The notes under the pieces: model-generated
Databases searched by the model: none
Seen by the model: the letters and a program-made list of their open reading frames with translations, nothing else
Told to the model about the DNA's origin: nothing
Made by a program: the position numbers and the translations under genes
NCBI GenBank assembly: GCA_009746045.1
Contig: RPFO01000167.1
Span: 2,133,152 to 2,197,151 of the forward strand
DNA length: 64,000 nt
Reading direction: 5' to 3'
Source of the DNA: Mesostigma viride
Lineage: Eukaryota > Streptophyta > Mesostigmatophyceae > Mesostigmatales > Mesostigmataceae
Part shown: one piece after another, positions 1 through 41,060 of the stretch
Position numbering within the stretch: position 1 is the first letter of the stretch
How the letters are laid out: every line of letters begins with the position of its first letter

Positions 1-196
<196 letters not shown>

Positions 197-247
197 GCCT
201 ATGCTATCTCATCGCACCCATTGACCCATTGGTCTGCCTTCCATCAG

Positions 248-16237
<15,990 letters not shown>

Positions 16238-17672
16238 TTAATTTACACGTAGACTGCGTCACGTGTGAACGGGAGATAGCCATGGTATATGAGATGGTTA
16301 ATTGATGATATATTATGGTAAGAACGTGGTTGATAAGTGCGTTGGGGGGCTATTTTCCTAATGGCATGGTTGGTTTTTCCGTCAGGAAGGAGCGATTAGC
16401 AAGCATGCAAATTGACTATGTAGACAAAATACTTTAAGTAAATTTGTATACATCATATGATATAATTCATAGATTAGCCAAAATGCACTGTACATCAATG
16501 TGGCATGCTTCAATCAATAACTGTGCTATATTGTGCTCTGCCTCCTATATCATCCCAGGGACAAATGTACAGCATCGAAACATGTAGCTAGGACCTGTTG
16601 GTTTGGGGTTAGCTCCTTGCCCTAGCTCGTGTTGCGTGCCGTGGGATCCATACTAGGCAATTCGCGGGGTATAGTGCGAGGTGGGCAAAAATATATGTTC
16701 GGGAGTACATGTTCATGGAGAATGATAAATTACGGAGGTGAGATTGGCATGCAACATAAGGAAAACCCCGAAAAGAAGAAGAACCCTGAAGAAATAGTAT
16801 TATCTGACACGGGAGTATATATTATTAAGGGTCCAAAACTACCCCGTATATAGAATGTAGAGTACAGCGCATTGAACCTGTGCAGGTGTCCATATAGACC
16901 CAATCCTAGTGATCTAGCTACTTGCTTGCATGATTGTATGTACATGCGTGCATGTGCGCATGCTCGCTGGTTAGTTACTAGGTGGTTGCAACATTTGACG
17001 GATTGCCTGATCAATGTGGGCATTTTGCTCGCATGGTTGATTGCATGTAGCAAGCAAGCAAATGCAGCATCATCTCCTATGGTCTATGCACAAATGATTC
17101 TAGATTCCCATGTTGAAAGAGCTGGAAAAGTTCCTTTCATCTGAACATCAAAAGCTCATGCATGATGGCTATTAATTAATTAACATGATGGCTATACCTT
17201 CCTAAATTTAATTAAGTACTAGCTTGCCAAACCACCTGGCAGAGAAGATGATCTAGCTAGGGTTTCCTTTCTTTTTAATTGTATGCACATCTACCACTTG
17301 CTGCATCCATAGCGATGCTAATGGAGCATGTGAGCACTCACCTAGGTTTCCTCTTCGTTACTGTGCACAACTACTGTGCAAATAGTGTTTACTTCCTTGG
17401 ATCATGCCCGTGGTGACACTGCAGAGCTCATTTCTTGCAATAAGCACTGTTGGCCCTCCAACTTGGATGCACACATGTCGAACAAGGGTAGCTGTAGACG
17501 CATGCAGACTCTACCCATTACAAATTATTGTCTGTCCATATGCACGCCCAGCTGCTGGCAGCAACCAGGCGGCGCAACTACTGACACCAACCCTGGGTAT
17601 GTCCAGCAACTGCGTGGGCTACCCCTCTCAGAAGGGGGTCAGCTCTAGGCGCATTCTGGGTGAGCTATGGAT
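16238..17672. other. Intergenic, between convergent genes
   Basis: The 1.4 kb between the stop of the FBF1-like gene and the stop of the TMEM17-like gene is AT-rich with no convincing exon. Its left edge carries TTAATTAA plus a diverged copy of a hairpin-bearing repeat (gactgcgtcacgtg near 16252, also at 50081 and 50571). TGTAA occurs on the minus strand at 17519-17523, about 150 bases past the TMEM17-like stop, a possible polyadenylation signal. Confidence 0.5.
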
Positions 17673-26034
<8,362 letters not shown>

Positions 26035-27157
26035 TCGTGACGTTAGGGATTTCTGGCCTTCGATGCTTGCCGCCCGGGTCTTCGTGTGCTTAATGCTAGT
26101 TCAAGGAAGCTACAGAAGTCTGTTGAGGATTGTCTTTAACCCCACCTCATCTGAATTTCCAATGCCCTTCCTTAAGCAACACCAATTCATAACGGGAAGT
26201 GCTGTGCCTAATGCAGCTCCTATACGATGTTACAGGAAGGATTATTCCTTTAGCCTCGGGATTAGCATCTCCAAGCAATGAAGTATTATCAGTGCACTGG
26301 TTACGTATTTTCCCTTGCAAATAACGACAAATGACTTAGCTTTAGATACCACAGAATGGATATGTCCTGATTTAAATGCCAAACTAAATCAGATGGATGG
26401 CTCGTAACCATAAGCAAGATTGAAACCTACGATGCTCATCCTTCGATGCTCATCAAGCTGGGTTTGCCCCCAAATAGGATGAAGGTTTGCGACGTTGTTG
26501 GCTTTTTGCTCGTGTGGCAAAACTCAAAAATTCCCGCGGGTCGCGGGTCCCGGATGACAGCTTCAATACACTGTAATGTGCAGTAGCAACGCCTCGGAGC
26601 GCCGCGCCGGACAGATCCGGGCGCGCGGCTTCAAAAAGTTTCTGCAAGACTTCCATATGATGGCAAAAGTACCCCGCAGTCTCCGTTGTACACGTGGCAG
26701 TATTCTGGGGAGTGCATAAGCCCGGGATTCGAATTTGGCCTGGCGCCAATTATTCGTTAGTCATTGTGCAGAAGCTGCCCTTCAAGCATGCCTGACATTT
26801 CTGGAGAAACTCATCGATAAAGCCTCCCACACATTTCACTGCAAGCCCGATACTAGTTGAGAGTAGCTGTCATTTTCTATGCCATAATCAAGCAAGCAAT
26901 GAAAGGCGTTTTACAAGCTGCATTTTTCAACGCTAATGCGATTGGGAGGCTGTAGCATAGAGCTGACCGCAAACTGCCGACTCACGCGGCTTCAAGCATA
27001 GGTTCACGAGAGGAACAAATTCTCGTCTCAGAACCTTGAATGTTTACTGGCGGCTGCATTGCATCCATGCCAAGATGGTGTCACTCTTAACGTCACCGTA
27101 AAAAAAAATTGAACAGCATTACCGCGGCGAGTTGCAACCTCGTAAAATTTATTGCCG
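26035..27157. promoter_or_regulatory. Divergent intergenic region between TMEM17-like gene and PSF1
   Basis: About 1.1 kb separates the two start codons, which point away from each other, so it must hold both promoters. No core element was recognised. A stretch at about 26690-26755 has a Pol III B-box-like sequence on the minus strand (aattcgaatcccgg), possibly a SINE remnant. Confidence 0.4.
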
Positions 27158-31693
<4,536 letters not shown>

Positions 31694-33900
31694 GGCAGGG
31701 AATGGCGAGCCATGATGGCTAATAGATAGCAGATCACCGCACGCACTAGCTGCATGTCACGCTGTGCTGCCGAGGCAGGCAGCCCTAGCAGGATGCGATA
31801 GCCCTGGCAGGGACCAGCAAGCCACAAGCGCCGATGTCAGGCGCAGATGTCGGGTGTACCTGGCAACGAGCTAAAGGCACTGGGCATGCCTAGCACTTGG
31901 GCCGCATGCTGCGTGCCTTCTGCCACGCTACGTGCTCTGCCCGCGCTGATGCTAGAGCTGGGCGTGCGGATGCTAGTGCTAGAGCTGGGCAAAGCGGCCC
32001 CTTATGAGAACCCTTATGAGAAGGTCAGTTGCCCCCGCGAAGTCGGTGCTGGCAGCGTGCGATCGGTTCTCTAGTTTGCCCTGCCATGCCACGAGCACTA
32101 GCTGGCCTTGCAGGGGGTTGGCTTGCGCAGCCGTAGATGATGCCGGAGTCGATGACACGCGTAACCACGGGGCACTCCAAGCAAGAGGCCGACTCCTTGC
32201 TTGGAAGGCTTCTTGCAAGGCGTGTGCCCGCGCCACCTGGCACGAGCACGTGCAGTGGCAACATTGCCGCCACCTGGCGCGAGCACGTTCCTGCGCTGGC
32301 AACAGGAACATTCGTTGCGAAGCAGTAGAGAAGCAGTAGGGGTGTATCCACGAACAGCAACCGGTGATGCCAGCGTGCCGAGCGAGCACGCACGACTACA
32401 CTGCCATCATCCCAAGGAACTAACGGTACTGGCACCCTGAGTAGCAGTCCTGATACTGGCATCCTGAGGAGCAGTCCTGATTCTGGCATCCTGAGTAGCA
32501 GTCCTGATACTCGCAACCTGAGGAGCATGCAGTAGCAGTGGGCATGCCAAGCAAGGAAGGATGATGATGATGCTGGCATACGTAGCTAGATGCAACAGAT
32601 CAAGTGCTGGGCCGGGTCCTGCGCGTCCCCTGATCAATAACGCTGTCCTCTGATCAATGAGATCTACTGCTGGCGTCCCCAAGAGTTGCAACACAGCCAG
32701 GGAGGCACGCAGCCACCAACACCACTGCGAGCAAACGAGGAGAAAACCTGCCGCCAGCACGCCGAAGCAGGAGATGCCGATGCTGGCGTTAAGGAGAACA
32801 ACATACGTTGTTGGCTCATCATAGCAACAAGCGGACGGACAGGGCATTCCTGGTACCACACGCCTGCTTTGGAGGTCGAAGTGGCATCACTCTCCATTTG
32901 TTCTGCTGGATTTAATAAGCAACATGTGTGGCCGCGGGCGTACTACTGAGCGCTGTATGCTGTGACTCGTCACGCGTCTGGAGTGCACCTGGTTGCCGTT
33001 TTGCGCCGCGCAGTTGGAAGTGCATGCCCTACACAGCTATATCGGCGTCTGGCAGGTTGTGCAACAGCCCAGGTCCACACAATCTATCATGGTACCGGAC
33101 ACGTCACAGCTATCTAGGCAAGGGTTGGCCCATATCTATGGGCAAGGGTTGGACCATATCGGTACTCCATGGCGGGCCCTCGTGAATGCTCGCAACTCAC
33201 CTAGTAAGCTTGCTGGGCAGCCGGCACAGGGAAAACGTGTCTGGGAAACCAGTTCTGCTATGTTCTGTTCATCCTATTTCCTAAAGGGTGATGATTGTAC
33301 GCAAGGGTCACTGGCCCTCGTAAATTGTAACGTACCGCGTTGTAGTTGGCCAGGGTGTCCAGTCAGGCCTGCTTCGTGTGCAGCATGAACATGTATGCGT
33401 ACTCTTGGTTATTTGAATTGTTTGGTGTTTACTACTGCCAGGGTGTAGACAGTTCGGGTGTTAGCTGGACAGTTTGTACCACCTAACTGCCAGCCACCCA
33501 AAAGGAAGTCACATACCCTCAGGTTGTGCTGTTCTCCTTATTTCATGCTGCCCTGAACAAAACCCCACAGTCATATCCTTTTGCTTTTGCGCCAGTATAC
33601 CACATGTGTACATGTTGTTGCGAATTGATGCACCGGCTAACTCCCTAGCGCATGCATAGTGATTTTGGAACAAAGTTTTGCTGAAAACATCGCCCGGTGG
33701 TAGAATCAAGTGCATGCCAGCCGTTCATGTCTGGAATGCTTGCAGCACCCATGCATGCACAGTTAGCATGTAGCAAGAGATGCAATGAGGGAAGCCTGGC
33801 CAGCAAGATCGGTCGTCGACGATGTTATACTTCAATATGTGCATGGCCAATGTATCTTACATGAGCACTATATTGTGAATGGAGCAGCTTGTCGGTCTAT
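31694..33900. other. Intergenic, no gene recognised
   Basis: No exon with family resemblance was found. Internal repeats include a 25-26-base unit (about 32424-32526, cctgagtagcagtcctgata, four copies) and a copy of the PSF1 coding end at 31808-31837 (aagccacaagcgccgatgtc, compare gagccataagcgctgaggca at the stop codon). Confidence 0.5.
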
Positions 33901-33904
33901 ATAA

Positions 33905-34357
33905 GTGAATTAATTAATTAATTAATTAAAATCATAGCTCCGTGGGGAGCATATGTAACACATAGCCCTGAGAAAGGGGCATCTATGGGTTTGTAATACA
34001 ATCAGGGCGACAACCTGCAGGTGTAGGATGTACAACTATCACCTGCTCTGGGTGCACTAGGTGCACCTGCACCGCCATGATGGTTCATGCCTCCTAAACA
34101 AGCACACGGGCACACAAGGCGGCTTGAGGAGAGGGCCTAGAAGGCCTGCATGCATGACATATGGGGTGGTATGTGGCTAGGCTATAGCTGGGGTACACAT
34201 GGCCTCTCAGCAGAGAGTAACTCCCTGCATGGGCAAAGCATGACTCGAAATTGCTACGGCTATTGCAAGGGCGAGTGTGGGCCCATTAATTAATTAATTA
34301 ATTATCAACATCACTCCGTTGGGAGTAGATGTAGCACATAGCCCTGAGAAGGGGCAT
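33905..34357. repeat. Retroelement 3'-end fragments with TTAA tails
   Basis: Two adjacent units each pair an AT-rich tail (33908-33930 and 34288-34304) with ctccgt.ggga.. hairpin sequence and gtagcacatagccctgagaa. This is the terminal part of a repeat family seen again at 35448-36093, 40113-40545 and 40705-40865. The second unit is interrupted at 34357 by the LINE fragment described next. Confidence 0.75.
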
Positions 34358-35447
34358 TAAAAAATTAAATTAAATTATAACATGCCTCCGTGGGGAGGTC
34401 ATGTAGCACATATTCCATGATGGATGGGGTGGAGGAAGCCGCGTGATCGAACTATACTAACGCTAGGCTATCTAGAAAATCCTAACTACACTACTCATCA
34501 AAACGCCTCCTCCGCTTGGGGGGAGGTGGCTTGCCCACAGGGTCGGGCGTGTGCGCCTTGACAATCTTCTTCCACCGCGTCTTGTCCTGCATGACAGTCC
34601 AAAGACGGGAGAGAGAGTGTATGCGGTGCTCAAACTGGGCTGGGACCACTAGGTCGTCCAGCAACATCTGAACGTAGTTGGTGACAGGTTTCCCTACCCT
34701 TTTGGGAATGTCCGCGGGGCCAGGCCAGGTCAGAATATGCCGCCCTGGCTGGCCAAGCCGCTGGGGGCCGGCCAGACCAAGGGTGGTGTCGACCTGGCTA
34801 GTGCGGGCAAGGTGTCCTACAAATGCTATCCTACGCTGCCTAATCTCGTCCGAAACACGAGGCATGCCATGATACAAAGACTCTGATGACGGACGCTCGG
34901 AAAAACCTACGTTAAGGACCTGCCGGAGCATCCTGTAAACTGTGCCGTCGAGCCGAGCTGCCAGTTTGGGTGGGAGGGTCCACGCCTCGGCGCCATACGT
35001 GAGCACCGTGAGGACGAGGACCTTGAAGAGCATGCGTTTGCGGTGCCCGTCCAGGCCCTTCGAGCGCCAGTAAGGTGTGAGCGAACGGAGCTTGGCCCAG
35101 GCGAGGGCGATGCGGGTGTCCACATCGTCGTCGGTGTCAGGAAGCCAGCTCCCCAACAGCTTGAAGCGGTCGCGGAACGGGACCTCCGTCCCGTCGAGCA
35201 GGCGCGGCAGCGGTGGTTTACTGGAGGCCCCTATCACCATCGCCTCAGTCTTGACACTAATCTCCAACCCCACCGCCCGCGCCTCCAGGCCCAGGCAGTC
35301 CAGCCAGGTCTGAATGTGCTCGGGGCTCTCGATGAGGGTGGTATCATCCGCATAAATCAGGTCGGCAAGGCGGTACCCCGGTCTAACCCCGCCGTGCTCT
35401 TTCACGTTAAGGATGTCCAAGCCTGGCTTGAACCCCTTAAGAGCAGT
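34358..35447 (-). mobile_element. 5'-truncated LINE, reverse-transcriptase fragment
   Basis: Minus-strand open frame (35456-34491) of about 320 residues with the polymerase motif LADLIYADDTTLIE near its start, followed by the thumb/connection region (VKTEAMVIG, KLLGSWLPD, LTYGAEAW) typical of non-LTR reverse transcriptases. The N-terminal polymerase and endonuclease regions are missing, so it is a dead copy. Its 3' end (low coordinates) is the hairpin cctccccacggaggcatgtt followed by an (AATTT)n-like tail. A 9-base duplication aaggggcat (34349-34357 and 35448-35456) flanks it. The flanks are the two halves of another repeat whose uninterrupted form is at 35779, so this is a nested insertion. 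Confidence 0.9.
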
Positions 35448-36093
35448 AAGGGGCATATGGCTTTTAATACATTCTAGGCTACTTCATGCAAGGGTGGGAA
35501 TGTAAGCTACCCCTGCTCTAGGTGCACCAGGGCACCCGCACCCTCATGGTCTATCACGCTATGCCCGGGTAAGGGGGGGAGCATGCCTGTGAGGGGGAAG
35601 ATCATCATGGCTATACAGAAACTAGAGCGTGGCATCTCAGCAGAGAGCAGCCCTCTGCATGGGCACAGCATTACTAAATAAAACTAGGCATCGTCTGGAG
35701 TGTGGCTCATCATAGGCACACATGTACATGAGTAAAAGGCTAGGCCTCAGCTGGTATAGTGCCCCTTAAGACCAGAAGGGGCATATGGCTTTTAATACAT
35801 TCTAGGCTACTTCATGCAAGGGTGGGAATGTAAGCTACCCCTGCTCTAGGTGCACCAGGGCACCCGCACCCTCATGGTCTATCACGCTATGCCCGGGTAA
35901 GGGGGGGAGCATGCCTGTGAGGGGGAAGATCATCATGGCTATACAGAAACTAGAGCGTGGCATCTCAGCAGAGAGCAGCCCTCTGCATGGGCACAGCATT
36001 ACTAAATAAAACTAGGCATCGTCTGGAGTGTGGCTCATCATAGGCACACATGTACATGAGTAAAAGGCTAGGCCTCAGCTGGTATAGTGCCTG
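35448..36093. repeat. Two direct copies of a 315-bp repeat
   Basis: 35451-35765 and 35779-36093 are nearly identical (offset 328 bases), both starting gggcatatggcttttaatac and ending gcctcagctggtatagtgcc. An inverted, more diverged copy lies at about 40113-40500. Confidence 0.92.
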
Positions 36094-36782
36094 TCCCCAC
36101 TCACGGGACAAGGCGGCCACCCCACCAGTCCTGCTCACCTTCCTCTCCCCTGAGGATAAGCAGCGGTTCCTCTCTCGTCGCAAGCGGTTGCACGACCTCA
36201 CCTGGACGCTGGATGACGACCTAACCCCCGCAGCAGCGACGCGACCTGTGGCCGGAATACCTCCGCCATAAGCAGGACCCCCAGAAGCCCAAGGTGTACT
36301 GGAGGGGCGGGGACCTGATGATCAACCACAAGATGTGGACGCCCCCAGCGGGCTAGAATAGCAATAGCCCTAGCTTGTAACCATTGGAGTCACTGTCGCT
36401 AAGGCAGCCATGCCTAGAATGTAATTTGCCTAGCTGTGCCAACAAACCTAGTCACGTGCCGCCAACGCACGATACACAACCAGCCATAGCCTTAGCCTAG
36501 TTCTAGTACAGCCATGCTACGCCCTGGCTATGTTCAGATTACTTGCCCACGCTCCTTGCTATGACATGCTCACATGGGTCTTATTGCACCCACAGTTTGC
36601 CGGATCGTTAGCCTGTCCTTTTAGCTAGCCGCGCCCGATTGCAGCTGTGGCATGCCTTTGGCATGAAGGAGACTGGGGGTCTCTGCCCTTTCTCCTGTAG
36701 TGCACACACAGGGATTAAAAGCACTTCGGTGCTCCGTGACTCCCCAACGGGAGCACGAGTTTAATTAATTAATTAATTAATA
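36093..36782 (+). mobile_element. LINE ORF1 3' fragment (family 2) with complete 3' terminus
   Basis: The plus strand encodes the C-terminal ORF1p-like domain (ACPHSRDKAATPPVLLTFLS, then DKQRFLSRRKRLHDLTWTLD), with a frameshift near 36225, then the C-terminus (YWRGGDLMINHKMWTPPAG) to a stop near 36353. After about 360 bases of 3' UTR the element ends in a stem-loop (ctccccaacgggag) and a TTAA tail (36765-36782). An inverted copy of the same family is at 53636-54343. L1 ORF1 proteins are RNA-binding chaperones; this one is inactive. Confidence 0.82.
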
Positions 36783-36784
36783 GT

Positions 36785-38280
36785 GCCTGTAGTAGGCGGG
36801 CATGTACAAGGCCACTGTCTAACTATTCTACACTACTGCTGTATTCCCCTAGGCGGGGGCTGGAGTTGCTGGGGCCGCGGTGGTCGAGGGGGTCGCTTGC
36901 CAGGGCTTGTGGCCGACGTAGATGGCCGCCCCCTTCCAGTACACCGGCTGGCCCGCCTTGGTCTGCCGGAGCTGGAGGTAGGTCGGCCATAGCTCCCGTC
37001 GCCGTTGTTGCTGTGCCAGGGTCAAGTCGTCGTCAAGGGTGAAGAGAGTCTTCTCGAGCCGCTTGCGGCGTCTGAGAAAAGAAATCTTGTCCGCCGGGGT
37101 CTTAAAGGTGAGAAGGAGCGGGGGCGGCCCGGCCTTACCCCGCGCGCGGGGAAGGCCGCGCGCGGTGGGCGGCCAGCTCGATCTCACCAGTAAGGCCCAT
37201 GCGATCAAGGATTTCTCTCTCAAAAGCACGCGCAAGCTTCTCGGAATTCTCACCTTCCTCCATCTTGAGATTCTTGACAATGACGTTGAGGCTGCGCTTG
37301 GCGAGCTCGGCCTCCTCGCGGAGGTCAAGCGTCTGCCGCTGGAGCTGGGCTGCGACGGCGGAGGTGGTGGAGGTGGTATGTTGACATGCTTAAGCATGTC
37401 CGCCCAGGTCGTGATGGGAGGAGCATCGCCGGCCAGGCCAGCCGGGGCTGGCTTGGCGGCAATGTCCTTCACTGCCTGGGCGGTGAGGCCTGCTGTGTTC
37501 TGCAAGACCTCGATAGCGATTGCATTATCCCTGAGGCGCTGGTCGATGTCGCGGAGCTGGGCCGGCGGTGATGGAGTCGGTGGAGACGGAGGGGGGGGGG
37601 GAGGTGGAGGCGAGGAGGGTGGCGGTGGCGGTGGGGATGGTGGGGAGCTCAGCAGCCAGCGTGCCGCCAAGTGCCGCCACATCTGCGGCAAGAGGGGTCA
37701 CGTGCTGCTCGAAAGCTTCCTTGAGGAGGGTGCGGATGGTGGCTTCGGTGGGGAAGGTGGGGGGGGGCGGTGGGGGAGCCCAGATCTCGGATTCGGAGCG
37801 TCCAACAAGGGAGCAGAGGGCGAAGCGTTGAAGCTTGGGGCGAGGCATGCGGTGAATGATTGGGAGAGCCTCGGCGGGGTCGACAAGCTTGCCGTCACCA
37901 GGCCAGCGGCTGGCACGGTTGTGGGACGTGAGGTACACGCACAGGGCTAGAAGCGAGGCGTGATTACCGTAATAAAAGTCTTCCATAATCCAACCGGGGC
38001 TGCGCTGCCAGAAGCCGGGGCTGTTGACGTCAAAGGAGCGCTCTTCCCAGGGCGGCTCAGCAGAGCGACTGCGCTTAGGTTCAGGCGATGCTGATGGCGA
38101 GGCGAGCCCGGGAGGCTGGGCGAGCACCAGTGCACTACTAGTGTCACCGTTGCCATCTGGGCCGGTGGGCGAAGCTGCAGCCGAAGCTGCAGGCGTATTT
38201 TCATTGCCGAGCGCAGCCGCCAGGCTGCGTTGCGTCGAGAGGCGTTTGCTCATCGTATATTGCGTAATAGCGTCGGAAAA
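36785..38280 (-). mobile_element. LINE ORF1 pseudogene, near full length (family 1)
   Basis: Minus strand, start codon at 38253 (MSKRLSTQRSLAAALGNE), stop at 36849-36851. Order: about 200 residues of disordered Pro/Ser-rich sequence, a coiled-coil stretch (LRDIDQRLRDNAIAIEVLQ; LREEAELAKRSLNVIVKNL), an RRM-like region, and a C-terminal domain with FLRRRKRLEKTLFTLDDDLT and RRRELWPTYLQLRQ. This is the layout of L1 ORF1p (Transposase_22 family). At least two frameshifts break it, one at the G run near 37591-37602 and others near 37370 and 37260. The G run could be a sequencing error. The 3' end lies at low coordinates next to the TTAA tail of the neighbouring family-2 copy. Confidence 0.85.
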
Positions 38281-38404
38281 TTATATCAGCATGTGCGTCT
38301 TAGAAAGACGAAGCGATTGTGATATTCACAGCTGAATTCGGCGCTCAAACGTGAAAGTTATGAGCTCCGACAGCCATGGCTACCAGTCGTGGCTCGTGGC
38401 TTGA

Positions 38405-38600
38405 CATATGGGGTCCATCACGTAGGCATACATGGCCACGTCACTAAGCTTTCTAGTCTACACTACTGCTATATATTCCCTAGGCTGGGGTGGCTGGGGT
38501 GGCTGGGGCGGCAGGGGTCGCCTGCCAGGGCTTGTGGGCGACGTAGATGTCCGCCCCCTTCCAGTAGACCGGCTTCTGCCCCGCCGTCTGCCGAAGCTAT
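38405..38600 (-). mobile_element. LINE ORF1 fragment (family 1), C-terminal end only
   Basis: Minus-strand match to the last 40 or so residues of the ORF1 at 36849 (YWKGADIYVAHKPWQATPAA) plus part of the 3' UTR (tctacactactgctatat). Truncated at 38600. Confidence 0.85.
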
Positions 38601-38824
38601 ATAAATAAGTGAATGCCTGTCAGTATCAAGGAGTATATCAAGGAGTATATGACCGCCCGTGACTAGCTGGCAGGGATTGCATGGGGGGCCGCTGAGCTTG
38701 ATTTTCAATCAATATATTGAGTTTAAGACCGATCCAGGACGCATGGCGGTCCAACAGCTAGGATCGACTATAGACCACTTGTATAGGACTATGTAGACTC
38801 GAGCGTCTTAAGGACAATGCCATC

Positions 38825-39535
38825 GCTATATCGAGGTCTTGCAGAACACCGCAGGCCTCACCGCCCAGGTGGTGAAGGACATTGCCGCCAAGCCAGCCCC
38901 TGCTGGCCTGGCCGGCGATGCTCCTCCCATCACGACCTGGGCGGACATGCTTAAGCAGCACACCACCTCCACCACCTCCGCCGTCGCAGCCCAGCTCCAG
39001 CGGCAGACGCTTGACCTCCGCGAGGAGGCCGAGCTCGCCAAGCGCAGCCTCAACGTCATTGTCAAGAATCTCAAGATGGAGGAAGGTGAGAATTCCGAGA
39101 TCTAGAAGCTTGCGCGTGCTTTTGAGATCTCGAGAAATCCTTGATCGCATGGGCCTTACTGGTGAGATCGAGCTGGTCGCCCACCGCCTTCCCCGCGCGC
39201 GGGGTAAGGCAGGGGCGCCCCCGCTCCTTCTCCGGCGGACCGAAGATTTCCTTTCTCAGACGCCGCAAGCGGCTCGAGAAGACTCTCTTCACCCTTGATG
39301 ACGACTTGACCCTGGCGCAGCAACAACGGCGACGGGAGCTATGGCCGACCTACCTCCAGCTCCGTCAGACCAAGGCGGGGCAGCCGGTGTACTGGAAGGG
39401 GGCGGCCATCTACGTCGGCCACAAGCCCTGGCAGGCGACCCCCGCGGCCCCAGCGACTCCAGACGCCCCAGCTTAGGGGAATCGTACAGCAGTAGTAGTG
39501 TAGAATAGATAGACCGTGGCCATGTACATGTACGC
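38825..39535 (+). mobile_element. LINE ORF1 fragment (family 1), inverted copy
   Basis: Plus-strand copy from the coiled coil (VLQNTAGLTAQVVKDIAAKP) to the C-terminus (YWKGAAIYVGHKPWQATPAA) and stop at 39474-39476. It has frame breaks near 39100 and 39240 and a short internal duplication (gagatct..gagatct) at 39095-39130. It is oriented head to head with the two minus-strand copies to its left. Confidence 0.85.
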
Positions 39536-39536
39536 C

Positions 39537-39715
39537 GGTGTAAGTTGGCGATGCCATGGTAACCGGAGACGTCCGTCCTATAGTCAGCAAAATTGGTGCG
39601 AGAGGTCCCCAGTTCGATTCCGGTCGGATTCATTTGCAGATCGCGTTTTCCGCGTTTTCCGCGGCCTGGCACTGAACGCAAAGGTTTTCACCTTTGCGGA
39701 GTGTCTGATCAGAAT
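39537..39715 (+). repeat. tRNA-related repeat, copy 1
   Basis: A 179-base unit repeated at offset 398 (copy 2 at 39935-40113). It contains tatagtcagc and gaggtccccagttcgattcc, close to the D-arm and T-arm/B-box of a tRNA, with about six of seven acceptor pairs possible (gtccgtc with ggtcggat). Spacing is too short for a full anticodon arm. It ends in a strong hairpin (gcaaaggttttcacctttgc). A SINE-like or degenerate tRNA-derived element is the best reading. Confidence 0.6.
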
Positions 39716-39934
39716 ATACGCTTGGCTGATTTCGATAGTACCGGCTACGCCCCCTTCTACTAAAAAGAAGGATTCAGCCGTGTTCAGCCCGTCTCACGGT
39801 GCGAGACTGAACAAGTCTCGCGTGCAGACACGTGTGTAGTACTCCTACACACAGATCTCGAGTGATTTATCTAGTACCAAATCCGAAAGGCTTGCATCAC
39901 TCCCCGGACAGGAGAACTTTTGCGGATGACTGTA

Positions 39935-40113
39935 GGTGTAAGTTGGCGATGCCATGGTAACCGGAGACGTCCGTCCTATAGTCAGCAAAATTGGTGCGAG
40001 AGGTCCCCAGTTCGATTCCGGTCGGATTCATTTGCAGATCGCGTTTTCCGCGTTTTCCGCGGCCTGGCACTGAACGCAAAGGTTTTCACCTTTGCGGAGT
40101 GTCTGATCAGAAT
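39935..40113 (+). repeat. tRNA-related repeat, copy 2
   Basis: Nearly identical to 39537-39715. The 219 bases between the copies hold two inverted repeats (gttcagcccgtctcacggtg..gagactgaac; gtgtgtagtactcctacacac), so the whole may be one composite element. Confidence 0.6.
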
Positions 40114-40550
40114 GTACGCCTCCTAGAGGCACTATCCCAGCTAAGCCACGTGCTTTATTTAATTATGTACATGTGTGCCTATGACGAGCCACCCTCCAGA
40201 TGATGCCTAGCTTTATCTAGTTATGCTGTGCCCATGCAGAGAGTTGCTCTCTGCTGAGATGCCACGCTCTAATTTTGTATATATAGCCATGATGATCTTC
40301 CCCCTCGCTGCGCTGGTTGTCTCCTTGATGATGATCTTCCCCCTCACAGGCATGCTCCCCCCTTACCCGGGCATAGCGTGATAGACCATTCATGAGGGTG
40401 CCCTGGTGCACCTAGAGCAGGGGTCCTTTACATCCCCACCCTTGCAGGAAGTAGCTTAGGATGTATGATAGGCCATATGCCCCCTCTCAAGGGCTATGTG
40501 CTACATATACTCCCCACGGAGTTATGTTACAATTCAATTCAATTCAATGT
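40113..40550 (-). repeat. Inverted diverged copy of the 315-bp repeat with 3' terminus
   Basis: Plus-strand sequence is the reverse complement of the repeat at 35448-36093 (gtacatgtgtgcctatgacg; gagatgccacgctct). It continues through ctccccacggagttatgtt into an (AATTC)n tail at 40528-40547. Confidence 0.8.
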
Positions 40551-40669
40551 GTGTGCATGCATCGCTAGTGCTGTAGACAGATGTTGTAGTTAGTAATGCT
40601 GTTAGATAGATGTCGTAGGTAGCTGATGTAGATAGCTTAGACCGGTAGGACTGTTTGCACCCACCCATC

Positions 40670-41060
40670 CATCCATCGGGGTTAATGCTCCGTGACTCCC
40701 CAACGGGAATTGAATTGAATTGAATTGAACTGTAACATAACTCCGTTGGGAGTATATGTAGCACATAGCCCCTGAGAGGGGGGCACATGGCCTATCATAC
40801 ATCCTAAGCTACTTCCTGCAAGGGTGGGGATGTAAAGGACCCTTGCTCTAGGTGCACCAGGGCACTACCCCCCAACGGGAGCACGAGTCTAATTAATTAA
40901 TTAATCAATTAATGCATCGCTACACCAAAACGTGTACATATTTCAGGAGATTTCACGCCCAGTCGGCCAACCATGCACCAAACACACCTGCCCCTTGCCT
41001 GAGTGCTTAATGCTCCATGACTCCCCAACGGGAGCACGAGTTTAATAATAAATTAATTAA
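40670..41060. repeat. Cluster of retroelement 3' termini
   Basis: Several short 3'-end fragments in both orientations: (GAATT)n with actccgttgggagta (40708-40755), ccccaacgggagcacgagt plus TTAA tail (40868-40912), and tccccaacgggagcacgagt plus tail (41021-41061). Each retains the hairpin and a simple-repeat tail and little else. Confidence 0.8.

Noticed and set aside
26453-26749. Minus-strand 98-residue frame between the TMEM17-like gene and PSF1
   Set aside because: No family resemblance; it overlaps a possible tRNA-derived repeat and lies in the shared promoter region.
36849-38253. Two separate genes for the overlapping minus-strand frames
   Set aside because: They are one LINE ORF1 broken by frameshifts; a second copy at 38825-39476 shows the continuous order of the domains.
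39537-39640. Functional tRNA gene
   Set aside because: D-arm-like and T-arm-like sequences are present but the spacing leaves no room for a complete anticodon arm, and T-stem pairing is weak.
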